From the NCBI GenBank assembly GCA_945900785.1, contig CAMDJM010000017.1, positions 1 to 64,000 of the forward strand: 64,000 bases of DNA, written 5' to 3'. This DNA comes from Akkermansia muciniphila. GTDB taxonomy: Bacteria; Verrucomicrobiota; Verrucomicrobiia; Verrucomicrobiales; V1-33. Position numbers and translations under genes: made by a program. Positions within the stretch are counted from its first letter, which is position 1; every line of letters begins with the position of its first letter. Positions 43,587-52,521 of this stretch are shown piece by piece. The notes beneath the pieces were generated by a model. The model was not told the origin of the DNA and made no database searches. It worked only from the letters and a program-made list of their open reading frames with translations.

Positions 43587-44948
43587 TCAGCTGACAACGT
43601 TGACAGACTCCTCAAGGCGAGGGTCACCACAGGGATAGAGACTGTGTTTGGAGAGCTGGCGGATGAGGAAGAAGCCGTAGGTGCCGGCAAAAGTAAGCAG
43701 GGCGATGAGGTCAAAGAGAAGATCGCGGAAGAAGTCGGTGCCCAGTCCTGAGCTGCTGCCGTATTCCAAAGCACGGGCGCGTTCGGGAATCACCATCCAG
43801 TAAATTTCCAGCATGTGGACAAAGATCACGAAGGCAGCCACGGCCATGACGGCGTTGAGATTCCGCTTGGAGTTCCGCTTCAACATGATCACAAATGGAA
43901 CCGCAAAGTGCAGGAAGACCAGGGCCAGAGACACATACCACCAGCCATTGGTATTCCGGATCGCGTAGAATTGGGTTTCTTCAGGGATATTGGCATACCA
44001 GATGAGAAAGAATTGGCTGAAGGCGATGTAGGCCCAGAAGATGATGAACGCGTGCATCAGTTTGCCCATCAGGTGATAGTGTTCTTCGGTGACAATGTGC
44101 TTGAAGTGGCCAGTCTTCACCAAGGTGCCGACGATGAGAATCACCGCCGCCATGGAGGCCAGCGCTGAGCCGGCAAAAATGTTCACCCCGAACATGGTGG
44201 AAAACCACGTATGATTCATACTCATGACCCAGTCGATCCCGGCGAAGGTGGAACAGACGGCAAAAACAGGCAGCATGCCACAGGAGAACCGGCGGGCGCT
44301 GTAGGTGGGCTGGACGGCACCCGTTTTGTCCTGACTCAGGGAGTAGCGGAGCAGTTTTGAACCAATGAAAAGGAGTGTGCCGAAAAAGATGATCATGCGC
44401 CAGTCCATTCCGGGGATAATGCCATCAATGCCGGTATGCAGATAGCCGTATTTTTTGTAAAGCAGAGTAGTGTCGTGGGTGGCTCCGAGGGCGTCATGCA
44501 GCGTCTTGACGCCATCGACGGAAACACTGCTTTGGATCTGCTGATGGATGCCGACCCATTCCCAGACTTTGCCCATGAATTCGGGCTTGTTCTTCAAGGA
44601 GACAAATGGAGTGAACAGAGGGAGTGCCAGCACAAAAAGGGGCATGAACAGTTGGGTCATCAACTCAGGAATGCGGCGGATGGCGACACCCCAGGAGGAA
44701 TTGGAGGCATTATGCAGCAGCACCCAGAAGGTGGCACCGGCGGTGATGGTGAAAAAGACTTCCAGGGCGAAGAGGTAGCTGAAGGCGTAGGAATTCGAGG
44801 TTTCGCCGTGGGAGAGGAACAGGAATGCCGAGGCGACGACCCCGGCAATCGCCGTAAGCATGAAGATGGAGCGCCACGAAGTGAACTTCGTGATCTGCAG
44901 CTTCTCGCCGTCGGGCGGAAGAGTGGTAACGGAAACGTGGTGGCTCAT
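43587..44948 (-). CDS. actF: Alternative complex III subunit ActF
   Basis: A 453-residue polytopic membrane protein with about ten helices, matching the second large membrane subunit of quinol:cytochrome c oxidoreductase (ACIII). Segments seen include FTSWRSIFMLTAIAGVVASA, YLFALEVFFTITAGATFWV, MLPVFAVCSTFAGIDWVMS, and HAFIIFWAYIAFSQFFLIWY. ActF lacks cofactors in known structures and pairs with ActC in the membrane. Position after actE and before the small membrane gene follows the usual actABCDEF order. Confidence 0.92.
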   Translation of the reverse strand: MSHHVSVTTLPPDGEKLQITKFTSWRSIFMLTAIAGVVASAFLFLSHGETSNSYAFSYLFALEVFFTITAGATFWVLLHNASNSSWGVAIRRIPELMTQLFMPLFVLALPLFTPFVSLKNKPEFMGKVWEWVGIHQQIQSSVSVDGVKTLHDALGATHDTTLLYKKYGYLHTGIDGIIPGMDWRMIIFFGTLLFIGSKLLRYSLSQDKTGAVQPTYSARRFSCGMLPVFAVCSTFAGIDWVMSMNHTWFSTMFGVNIFAGSALASMAAVILIVGTLVKTGHFKHIVTEEHYHLMGKLMHAFIIFWAYIAFSQFFLIWYANIPEETQFYAIRNTNGWWYVSLALVFLHFAVPFVIMLKRNSKRNLNAVMAVAAFVIFVHMLEIYWMVIPERARALEYGSSSGLGTDFFRDLLFDLIALLTFAGTYGFFLIRQLSKHSLYPCGDPRLEESVNVVS

Positions 44949-44969
44949 GCGGCGTGAAAGGAGGGAAAC

Positions 44970-45671
44970 TTATTTGGCTGAGGCAGCGGTCTGGGCAGCG
45001 GCCATGGCGTCCTTGACTGCAGGTTCGGCCAAGGGAGCAGTGCGGGAAAGACCAAGAGTCCGGACCCAGGCAACGATGGCCCAGCGTTCTTTGACGGGGA
45101 TACTGGCTCCGTAACCACTCATCAGGCCTTTGCCCATATTGATGGTATTGTAGATGCTGCCGTTCGGGCGGTAGTCCGGGGCTTTAGGATCGATGAATCC
45201 GGGGGTGTGGAAATTGGCGATATTGGCGATGCCGTATTGGGCAGTGACGCCTTTGCCGTCACCGGCTTTGCCATGACAGATGGCGCAGTTGATGTTATAG
45301 CGTTCCTGACCGAGGCGGAGGAAGGCCGCATCCACTTTGATTTGGTCCGGGAACCCTTCGCCCCAGAAATCACCCATGTGGCCGGAGTTGTAAAAGTCGG
45401 AACCGTGGGTAAATCCGTAGGTTTGATAGGCCCCTTCAGCGGCCGTTTTGGTGGCAATGGAAAGGCCTATCGGCACCGTGCCCGCGACAGGCTTGCGGGA
45501 GCCGATCCCATCCGCGAAAAAGGCATTGGAGGACTGGGCCTTGACCTTGGCCTGTTGGTCCATGTCGTTGAAAACCTCGATGGGCGTGTGCGTGAATCTA
45601 TCGCCGCGGAAACCGGCGAAACCGATCACGAGCACGATGGCCATGAGATAGGCGAAGAAAAAGTAGCGCAT
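44970..45671 (-). CDS. actE: Alternative complex III monoheme cytochrome c subunit ActE
   Basis: A 233-residue protein. A signal or anchor helix (FFFAYLMAIVLVIGFAG) precedes a conserved ActE opening (THTPIEVFNDMDQQAKVKAQ) and FFADGIGSRKPVAGTV. The heme site is NCAICHGKAGDGKG (Cys129, Cys132, His133), with Met residues further on (INMGKGLMSGYG) as the probable distal ligand. ActE passes electrons from the pentaheme ActA to soluble or membrane cytochrome acceptors. It is followed by actF after 21 bases. Confidence 0.93.
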   Translation of the reverse strand: MRYFFFAYLMAIVLVIGFAGFRGDRFTHTPIEVFNDMDQQAKVKAQSSNAFFADGIGSRKPVAGTVPIGLSIATKTAAEGAYQTYGFTHGSDFYNSGHMGDFWGEGFPDQIKVDAAFLRLGQERYNINCAICHGKAGDGKGVTAQYGIANIANFHTPGFIDPKAPDYRPNGSIYNTINMGKGLMSGYGASIPVKERWAIVAWVRTLGLSRTAPLAEPAVKDAMAAAQTAASAK

Positions 45672-45714
45672 GGGGCGGAGAGGTCAGGAAAATTGGAAGC
45701 GGAGAATGGGGAGA

Positions 45715-46269
45715 CTACAGTTCGTCTTCAACGAGTTCGATATTGGCACCGCCGAGACCAGCGAGAAAGGCTTTGGTTTTCTCCGGGGAGAACTTGGGAT
45801 CGCGGGCTTCGATGCAAAGGAAAAATTTGTCGTCAGAGAACTTTGAAAAATTCCGGGAGTTGAACAGGGGATGGTGCAGACGGGGCAACTTCATCATGAT
45901 CAGACAGGTGAAGAGTGCGGTGAAGGCCGCGAAGAGAATCGTCAACTCGAACATCACGGGGAAGAAGGCAGCGATGGTGTAGATATTGGCTGGCTTGGCC
46001 TGCACGACGGTCGGGTAGATCACGACTTGGGTCAGATACTCGAGCAGGAAGGCGGTGGTAAGACCGATGATGCCGCCGATGAGGACGAAACGGGGGAGAA
46101 TGGAGCGGGGGAGCCCCATGGCGTCGTCCATTCCATGAACGGGAAATGGGCTATGGACATCCCAACTGGAATAGCCGGCATCGCGGACCTGCTCGGCCGC
46201 ATGGTAGACATCCTTCGTGGAAGAGAATTCCGCGAGGTAGCCGTGGACGCGTTTCAATGGGGTGCTCAC
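45715..46269 (-). CDS. actD: Alternative complex III subunit ActD (DUF3341)
   Basis: A 184-residue protein of the DUF3341 family: an N-terminal ferredoxin-like domain (GYLAEFSSTKDVYHAAEQVR, YSSWDVHSPFPVHGMDDAMG), two transmembrane helices (FVLIGGIIGLTTAFLLEYLT and VMFELTILFAAFTALFTCLI), then a short C-terminal domain ending FLAGLGGANIELVED. ActD has no cofactor and stabilises the ActC side of ACIII. Synteny between actC and actE confirms the call. Confidence 0.93.
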   Translation of the reverse strand: MSTPLKRVHGYLAEFSSTKDVYHAAEQVRDAGYSSWDVHSPFPVHGMDDAMGLPRSILPRFVLIGGIIGLTTAFLLEYLTQVVIYPTVVQAKPANIYTIAAFFPVMFELTILFAAFTALFTCLIMMKLPRLHHPLFNSRNFSKFSDDKFFLCIEARDPKFSPEKTKAFLAGLGGANIELVEDEL

Positions 46270-46319
46270 TGGTGTGGAAATTAAGAAATTAGGAAATTGG
46301 AAAAACGGGAAGTTCCGGT

Positions 46320-47843
46320 TCAGGCAGTCGCGGCACCGCTGGGGAGAGGACCGGCGGCGGATGGCGTAGGTGCCTCGTGGCGGTCTCCTTCGTAAACCGG
46401 GGCGGGAACGATGTTGTCGCCTTTGGTCTTGGAAGGATCGTAATGTGGATCTGCTTCCGGCAGGACGCCTTTGATTTCCGCAATGGCGATAACGGGGAGG
46501 AAGCGGAGGAAGAGGAGGAAGAGCATCATGAAGAACCCGAAAGTTCCGATGAAGGTCCAGATCTCAACCCAGGTGGGATGATACATGTCCCAAGCTCCTG
46601 GCAGAGAATCGCGGGCCAGGGTGGTGCAGATGATTACGAACCGCTCAAACCACATGCCTGCATTGACAAACATACAGACGATCATGACCACGATGAGATT
46701 TTCCCGCATCTTCTTCCACCAGAAGACTTGGGGAGCGATCACGTTGCAGAAGAACATGGCGAAGTAATAAAGAGTGTAGGGGCCGAACAGGATGCGCCAT
46801 TTGAAGGCGTCGAACTCATACAGGCTGCCGGAATACCAAGCGATGAAGAGTTCCATCAGGTAAGCGTAGCCAACGATGGTGCCAGTGAGCAGGATGATCT
46901 TGGTCATGTTGTCCACATGTTTCATCGTGAACAGGTCCTGCAATCCGTAGATTTTGCGGACCGGGATCATGAGGGTGAGCACCATGGCGAAGCCGCCGAA
47001 GATCGCACCCGCCACGAAGTAAGGAGGGAAGATGGTGGTGTGCCAGCCGGGAACGACGGAGGTGGCGAAGTCGAAGGACACCACGGTGTGGACGGAAAGC
47101 ACCAGCGGGGTGGACAATGCTGCGAGCAGTCCATAGGCGATTTCGTAGTGGCGCCATTGGCGGTTCCCTCCGCGCCAACCGAGGGCAAAAAGACCATAGG
47201 CCATCTTGCGGATGCCGGGTTTACAGCGGTCGCGTAGGGTGGCGAGGTCAGGCACCAGACCCAGGAACCAGAAGACGACGGAAACGCTGAAGTAAGTGGA
47301 AACCGCAAACACATCCCACAGGAGCGGTGATTTAAAGTTTTGCCAGATGGCATTGCTGTTCGGGACAGGAGCGAGGAACCATGCCATCCAGACCCGACCG
47401 ACGTGCAGCGCTGGGAACAAGCCGGCGCACATCACGGCGAAGATCGTCATGGCTTCTGCCGCGCGGTTCACAGCGGTTCTCCATTTCTGACGCGTCAGAT
47501 ACAAAATGGCGGAAATCAGGGTTCCGGCGTGGCCGATCCCGATCCAGAACACGAAGTTGGTGATATCCCAACCCCAGGCGACGGGGTGGTTCGGACCCCA
47601 AACGCCAACGCCGGTGGCAACAAGGTAGGTGAAGCAAAAGGCCATCACGGCGACGAGAGCGACACAGGGGACGATGATGAACCACCAGCCTTTGGGTTGA
47701 GGGTTTTCCACGATGCCGCAGATGCGGTTCGTGACCCAGCTGTAGGAGCGGTTATTCAGCACCAAAGGCTCGCGGAGGAGGACCTTCGCGTGGGAAGGAC
47801 CGCCGGCGTGCGGGTGATGGGAGTCGTGTGCGGCTTCTGCCAT
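46320..47843 (-). CDS. actC: Alternative complex III subunit ActC (NrfD-like)
   Basis: A 507-residue NrfD/PsrC-family membrane protein with about ten helices, the probable quinol-oxidising subunit next to the iron-sulfur part of ActB. It begins with cytoplasmic [20 protein letters not shown], then helices such as [20 protein letters not shown], followed by [20 protein letters not shown] and [17 protein letters not shown], which are typical of ActC. Conserved His and Asp in these loops are candidates for the quinone site. A Pro/Ala tail ends it. It follows actB by 39 bases. Confidence 0.94.
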   Translation of the reverse strand: MAEAAHDSHHPHAGGPSHAKVLLREPLVLNNRSYSWVTNRICGIVENPQPKGWWFIIVPCVALVAVMAFCFTYLVATGVGVWGPNHPVAWGWDITNFVFWIGIGHAGTLISAILYLTRQKWRTAVNRAAEAMTIFAVMCAGLFPALHVGRVWMAWFLAPVPNSNAIWQNFKSPLLWDVFAVSTYFSVSVVFWFLGLVPDLATLRDRCKPGIRKMAYGLFALGWRGGNRQWRHYEIAYGLLAALSTPLVLSVHTVVSFDFATSVVPGWHTTIFPPYFVAGAIFGGFAMVLTLMIPVRKIYGLQDLFTMKHVDNMTKIILLTGTIVGYAYLMELFIAWYSGSLYEFDAFKWRILFGPYTLYYFAMFFCNVIAPQVFWWKKMRENLIVVMIVCMFVNAGMWFERFVIICTTLARDSLPGAWDMYHPTWVEIWTFIGTFGFFMMLFLLFLRFLPVIAIAEIKGVLPEADPHYDPSKTKGDNIVPAPVYEGDRHEAPTPSAAGPLPSGAATA

Positions 47844-47882
47844 GGTGGGATGGAAGTGGAGAGTAAAAAATGGTGGGACCGC

Positions 47883-50800
47883 TTAGTGGGGGGCGGGGGC
47901 GTGGCCGTTGAGGGCGATGGGACGGATTTTGCTGCCTTGTCCGACTTTCTTCGCTTCGCGGGGGCTGACAGCGAGAAGTTCCGGATTCGGGTTTTTGATA
48001 CGGCCCAGATAAGTGGTGCGGGCGCGGACGGACAGATAGCCGAGCAATTCGTAGTTCCGGGAGTTGGCCTTGGCTTTGACCACGTCACTGTCCTTGTCGA
48101 GGATATTGCCGAAGTGGATGGCCTCGGCAGGACAGGCTTCCTGACAAGCAGTCTTGACCCCGTTGGTCGGAATGCGCAGGTCCTGTTTCGAGATTTCCAA
48201 GGTTTCGTCGTATTTGCCTTGCTCGCGGGATTTTTCCTTGCGGGCATGCGAGCGGGCGTCGATGCGGGCCCCCTCAATGCGTTGCAGACAGTAGGTGCAT
48301 TTTTCAATGACCCCGCGCATGCGGACGGTGACGTTCGGGTTCTTTTGCAGCTTGCCAAGTTCGGTATCCCCACGGTCGCCGAGAGGACCGGCGTAGAGAT
48401 TGTTGAACTTCAGGCCGCCGATGGATTTCTCGGTGAGCGGGTTGCGCTTGTTGTAGTCGAAGAAGTTGAAGCGGCGGGCTTTGAAGGGACAGTTGTTCGC
48501 GCAATAGCGGGTGCCGATGCAGCGGTTATACACCATCACATTTAAACCATCCGGGCTGTGAACGGTGGCATTGACGGGGCAAACGGTTTCGCAGGGAGCG
48601 GCTTCGCAGTGTTGGCAGCCGACGGGCTCAACGAGCATGGAAGGGTCGTCCATTTCGTCTTCATTCCAGACGTTATCATCGCTGAAAGGAACATTTTCAA
48701 CCTTGCGGTTATTCAAGGCGGCATCGGAATCGAGGTCGGTCGCAAAGTAGCGGTCCATCCGGATCCAGTGCATCTCGCGGCCGCGGATGACCTGATCCTT
48801 CCCAACGACGGGAATGTTATTCTCGGATTGGCAGGCGACGAGACAGCTGGTGCAGCCGGTGCAGGAGTTAAGGTCGATGACCATGCCCCACTGATGAAGG
48901 TCGTCATTCAAGTGCGGCTCGCGGGTGCCATCTTCTTTTTTGGCTCCCTCGGGTTTGTAAAAACTGAAAGCGTTTTCGGCTTCTTTTTCCTTCCGGCCGC
49001 CATGCAGGTGGCCATCCGTGCCCTGCTCCATCACGAAGTCGGCGTCCTTCTTCCAATCTTCCTGAGTGCCTTCGCGGACGAGGGCGCGGCCATACATGCT
49101 ATGGTGCTCCTGGGTGACGCCAAGAGGCCACAACTCGGTGATTTCCTTGTGGTCAGTCCACCTGTCGAGGCCGTCGGTCACGATGCCGGTAAGCAGGGAA
49201 ACCTTGGCTCCCGCTGCGAAGTATGGCGTGGCGGAGCTGCGGAGCCCGTAAACATCAAAACCAGTCCCTTGGCCGACCCGGCCGGGTCCATCGGCACCGG
49301 TGCCGCGTTGGCCGTAACCCACCGTAAGGGTTACCGCGTAGTCGGCATGGCCCGGAATCACGATCACGGGATAGTAGCGGACCACTCCAGCGATTTCGAC
49401 AGAGATGACGTTGACTTTATCAACGGCTTGGAGGTCGACTTTGAGTTCCTTGGCGGTCTTGACGCTGATGAGGGCGGCATTGTCCCAAGTGACTTTGGAA
49501 ACCGGATCCGGAGCTTCCTGCAGCCAGGCGCTGTTAATGTAGCGGCCGTCGGCAACCTTGGCGCAGGGGAGGAAGGTGACCTCCATGGCGGCAACAGTCG
49601 GAGGAGCGACGTCCGGCACCGAAGCGATGACAGAAAGCACCGCGGCGTTGAAAGTGCCAGCGGCATTGGGGTAGGCGGTGTTAGCGACGAAACCGTCGCG
49701 CAAGGCGTTGTTCCAGAGATCGTCGTTGGAACCGGCAACCACCGCAGCAAAAGTGTCGCGGATCAATTTGTAGCCCGGACCGGGATCTTCCACCATGCCC
49801 ATCGGGACGGGAGCCATGGAAATCTCCTTGGCGGGTGGGGTATCTTCGTTGGAAAGGAGCGCATTGAGCAACTCATGATCGCTCACCCCACCGAAAAGGG
49901 GCAGGATCATCGGCTGAACGATGGAATAAGTGCCTTCGAAGCCGCGGGTGTCGCCCCATTGCTCAAGATAATGCGTCGCAGGAACCGCCCAGGAGGCCTT
50001 GCGGGCGGTGGCGGTGCGGTGACGGGTGCTGTGAACGATGACGGTCTTGATCGAGTCCTGGGCGGCAGGCCATTTCAGGTCCGCAGGGGCTTGGAAGGAG
50101 GGATCTGCTTCGCTGACGATGAGCAGGGTATCAACAGTTCCGGCGAGGGCGTCCTTGGCCAGATCGGCGAGGGAGCCGGTTTGGGTAGCGGTAACGCCAG
50201 TTTGTTTCAATTCAATGGTCGCGCCATAGGCCCCGAGGGCTTGGTTGATGGCTGCGCTGAGCAGTTGAACGGCCTCGGATTGCTGGCTGCCAGCGATCAC
50301 AATGGACTTGCCCTTGGCAGCGACGAGGTCGCCAGCGGCGGATTTCATCCAGACATCGTAGTCGTCCCGTCCGGCTTGGTAGCCGGCGGTTTTCACCGAA
50401 GCGGCAGCGGCAGAAAGCGCAGCATCGCCCGTGGCGGCACCGATTAATTCGGCAAGTTTGGCCGCGACTTTGATCGCTTGACTGGCGTGAACGCGCATCC
50501 GGTGATCCGCCATGCCTCCGGTGATGGTGTAGTTGCTTTCCACCACGTAGAGCCGGTTCATCGGGTCTGCGCTGGTGTCGGCTTTCCGGCCGGACATGAA
50601 CTGGCCAACGGACTTGCCACCGACGCGGTCAAGACCGAGGAAGTCGCTATCGAGAGCGAACACCCGGTCCGCCTTGTCAAAATGATAAACCGGCATCACG
50701 CCATCCGCGAAGGCCTTCGTATAGGCAGCACGGACATTGGCGGGGCCAAAGACCTCATAGCGGTGCACCTTGGCGGCGGGGAATTTCTTCTGAAGTTCGC

Positions 50801-51419
50801 CGATGAGACGGAGACGGGTGGGGGAAACGACCTCGTCGGTCAGGATGGCGAGACCTTTTCCACCAGCGGTGGCGAGTTCCTTCTTTTTGGCGTCGAGGAA
50901 CTTGAAGAAGTCATCGCGGGTGGATGGCTTGCCAAAGTTGGAGTAGCTACGGGCGCGGTCCGGATCATAAAGACAGAGCACCGAAGCCTGAGCCTGGGAA
51001 TCCAAACCGCCATTGCTGTCGGCGTGGAGTTTGTTGCCTTGAAGGTGGGTGGGACGTCCTTCGGAAGTGTGAACCACCAAGGGAGTGCCGCCACCCGCGC
51101 GGGGCATGGCCGTGGCGTAATAGAGAATCTTGCCAGGAATGACCCACTCGGGCATCTTGGAGTAAGGCTTCAGGTAGGTTTCCGGGCGGCGGCAGGACGC
51201 GAGACCGAGACCAGCCATGGCGGTGCTGGCGCTCATCAGCTTTAGGAAGGTGCGGCGGGAGGTTTCCATCTCCTCTTCGTCCTTCATGTATTCAGCCCCG
51301 TCCTGGAACTCACGATCCTGGAGGTTTTTGGAGGTTTCGGAACCGGTGAGTTGCCCCAGACTGGTCCAGTAGCGCTTACCGGTGGTGGGTTCTGGGGGAT
51401 GTTGCCAAACGCGTTTCAT
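47883..51419 (-). CDS. actB: Alternative complex III molybdopterin-oxidoreductase-like iron-sulfur subunit ActB
   Basis: A 1178-residue fusion of a molybdopterin-oxidoreductase-like domain (first about 800 residues, which in known ACIII binds no molybdenum) and a four-cluster ferredoxin domain. The Tat motif is SRRTFLKLMSAS (Arg55-Arg56). It lies inside a longer N-terminal extension, as in the 'TAT-variant' group. Cys motifs in the second half are CTGCTSCLVAC near 855, CQHCEAAPCETVCP near 935, CIGTRYCANNCP near 970, CTYCLQR near 1045 and CQEACPAEAI near 1090. Electrons from quinol pass along these to the ActA hemes. Confidence 0.95.
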   Translation of the reverse strand: MKRVWQHPPEPTTGKRYWTSLGQLTGSETSKNLQDREFQDGAEYMKDEEEMETSRRTFLKLMSASTAMAGLGLASCRRPETYLKPYSKMPEWVIPGKILYYATAMPRAGGGTPLVVHTSEGRPTHLQGNKLHADSNGGLDSQAQASVLCLYDPDRARSYSNFGKPSTRDDFFKFLDAKKKELATAGGKGLAILTDEVVSPTRLRLIGELQKKFPAAKVHRYEVFGPANVRAAYTKAFADGVMPVYHFDKADRVFALDSDFLGLDRVGGKSVGQFMSGRKADTSADPMNRLYVVESNYTITGGMADHRMRVHASQAIKVAAKLAELIGAATGDAALSAAAASVKTAGYQAGRDDYDVWMKSAAGDLVAAKGKSIVIAGSQQSEAVQLLSAAINQALGAYGATIELKQTGVTATQTGSLADLAKDALAGTVDTLLIVSEADPSFQAPADLKWPAAQDSIKTVIVHSTRHRTATARKASWAVPATHYLEQWGDTRGFEGTYSIVQPMILPLFGGVSDHELLNALLSNEDTPPAKEISMAPVPMGMVEDPGPGYKLIRDTFAAVVAGSNDDLWNNALRDGFVANTAYPNAAGTFNAAVLSVIASVPDVAPPTVAAMEVTFLPCAKVADGRYINSAWLQEAPDPVSKVTWDNAALISVKTAKELKVDLQAVDKVNVISVEIAGVVRYYPVIVIPGHADYAVTLTVGYGQRGTGADGPGRVGQGTGFDVYGLRSSATPYFAAGAKVSLLTGIVTDGLDRWTDHKEITELWPLGVTQEHHSMYGRALVREGTQEDWKKDADFVMEQGTDGHLHGGRKEKEAENAFSFYKPEGAKKEDGTREPHLNDDLHQWGMVIDLNSCTGCTSCLVACQSENNIPVVGKDQVIRGREMHWIRMDRYFATDLDSDAALNNRKVENVPFSDDNVWNEDEMDDPSMLVEPVGCQHCEAAPCETVCPVNATVHSPDGLNVMVYNRCIGTRYCANNCPFKARRFNFFDYNKRNPLTEKSIGGLKFNNLYAGPLGDRGDTELGKLQKNPNVTVRMRGVIEKCTYCLQRIEGARIDARSHARKEKSREQGKYDETLEISKQDLRIPTNGVKTACQEACPAEAIHFGNILDKDSDVVKAKANSRNYELLGYLSVRARTTYLGRIKNPNPELLAVSPREAKKVGQGSKIRPIALNGHAPAPH

Positions 51420-51467
51420 TGAACAAAAAAGGGGATAAAAGGGTGCGGGACGGGCGGCAGGGTTGGC

Positions 51468-52124
51468 TTAGCGGTGACAACCGGCGCAGTTCACCGGGGG
51501 TTCGATGTGCCATGCGTCTTTGAGCTTTTGGCCCATTTCCTGTTGATCCTTGCCTTCGGATTTGGCGGTCCAGTCAAGCTGGGTGACCTTGTCCATGGGA
51601 CGGAGGTGATTTTCAGGAGCACGGTGGCATTCCAGACACCAACCCATGCTCTGACTCTGGTCGTGGAAGACGACCGGCATCTCATTGATCTTGCCGTGGC
51701 AGCTCACACAGGAAACGCCGGAGGTGACGTGCACACTATGATTGAAGTAAGCGTAGTCAGGGGTGTTGTGGACCTTGACCCATTCCAGCGGTTTACCCGT
51801 CTCTACACTTTCCCTGATCTGGGCGATGTAGGGCGAGTTGGTTTTGACGTGCTGGTGACAGTTCCAGCAGGTGCTGCTGGCGGGGACGTTGGCGTGACCG
51901 GATTGTTCCACAAAACTGTGGCAATAGCGGCAATCCATGCCCAATTGGCCGACGTGGATCTTATGGGAAAATGGGATCGGCTGCGAGGGCATGTAGCCCA
52001 CCCGGGTATACTTCTGCGTGAAGTAATAGTTCACCGCACCAGCCACCCCCGCACCCACAAAAAGGAAGCAGACGAGAAGCTTCAGCGGCAGGGTATTGGA
52101 CCAGCGGGGAAAGGTATTAGCCAT
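51468..52124 (-). CDS. actA: Alternative complex III pentaheme cytochrome c subunit ActA
   Basis: A 218-residue protein with one N-terminal membrane helix (LPLKLLVCFLFVGAGVAGAV) and five CxxCH motifs at Cys65, Cys86, Cys139, Cys163 and Cys213. Spacing matches the pentaheme ActA. Several His outside these motifs (FSHKIHVG, FNHSVHVTSG) serve as distal ligands. It lies on the periplasmic side and takes electrons from ActB. It is the first gene of the run, so the promoter of the whole respiratory cluster should lie between 52125 and 52521. Confidence 0.95.
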   Translation of the reverse strand: MANTFPRWSNTLPLKLLVCFLFVGAGVAGAVNYYFTQKYTRVGYMPSQPIPFSHKIHVGQLGMDCRYCHSFVEQSGHANVPASSTCWNCHQHVKTNSPYIAQIRESVETGKPLEWVKVHNTPDYAYFNHSVHVTSGVSCVSCHGKINEMPVVFHDQSQSMGWCLECHRAPENHLRPMDKVTQLDWTAKSEGKDQQEMGQKLKDAWHIEPPVNCAGCHR

Positions 52125-52521
52125 TTGCAGAATCGGTTCTGGAGCGAAAGTAGAGGCTTGTGAAAAATTTCACAAGCGGAATTAGGAAATTATTCTAAAG
52201 TATTTTGTCCATGACAGGGGCGGCACTGCATGGGAAATCTGAAGGAAACACGACCATAGAAAACGCCTCCCCCTGCGCAAGAGAAAATCCGGTCCGACGG
52301 ATGAAAAATTGCGCTTCCGCACCATTTTCCACCAAACCACGGGTGCAGGTCGGTAAGCCCTGGCTTCCACCCGTGCCGTAAAAACGCATCGTTGCAAATC
52401 CGGCTTTTGACAGGACGATGACCGCTGGGCTCCAAGGGTTGCTTCATCTGCCAACTTCCACGCCGAACGTGATCCTACGCAACAGGTGAAACCCTGCACC
52501 AAATCCTTTTCAACTACTGAA
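52125..52521. other. Divergent intergenic region upstream of actA
   Basis: This 397-base gap holds a perfect CRP/FNR-type palindrome at 52157-52176 and the AT-rich motif AATTAGGAAATT at 52180-52191, also found in the actC-actD gap. It should contain promoters for both the minus-strand respiratory run and the plus-strand surface protein gene. A minus-strand frame spanning about 52182-52502 has no family features and unusual Cys/Trp content, so I do not call it a gene. Confidence 0.6.
52157..52176. promoter_or_regulatory. CRP/FNR-superfamily-type operator upstream of actA
   Basis: CTTGTGAAA and TTTCACAAG are perfect 9-base arms around AA. Within them TGTGA-N6-TCACA is identical to the classical CRP consensus and compatible with related FNR/CRP-family sites. 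Its centre is about 42 bases upstream of the actA ATG. No regulator gene of that family is in the window, so the binding protein is unknown. Confidence 0.6.

Noticed and set aside
47883-51419. Functional molybdenum enzyme
   Set aside because: The arrangement with actA and actC and the fused iron-sulfur domain identify ActB of ACIII, whose molybdopterin-like domain is known to lack the cofactor.
52182-52502. Minus-strand frame in the actA upstream region
   Set aside because: Unusual Cys/Trp/Arg composition, no ribosome-binding site seen, and it covers the expected promoter area.
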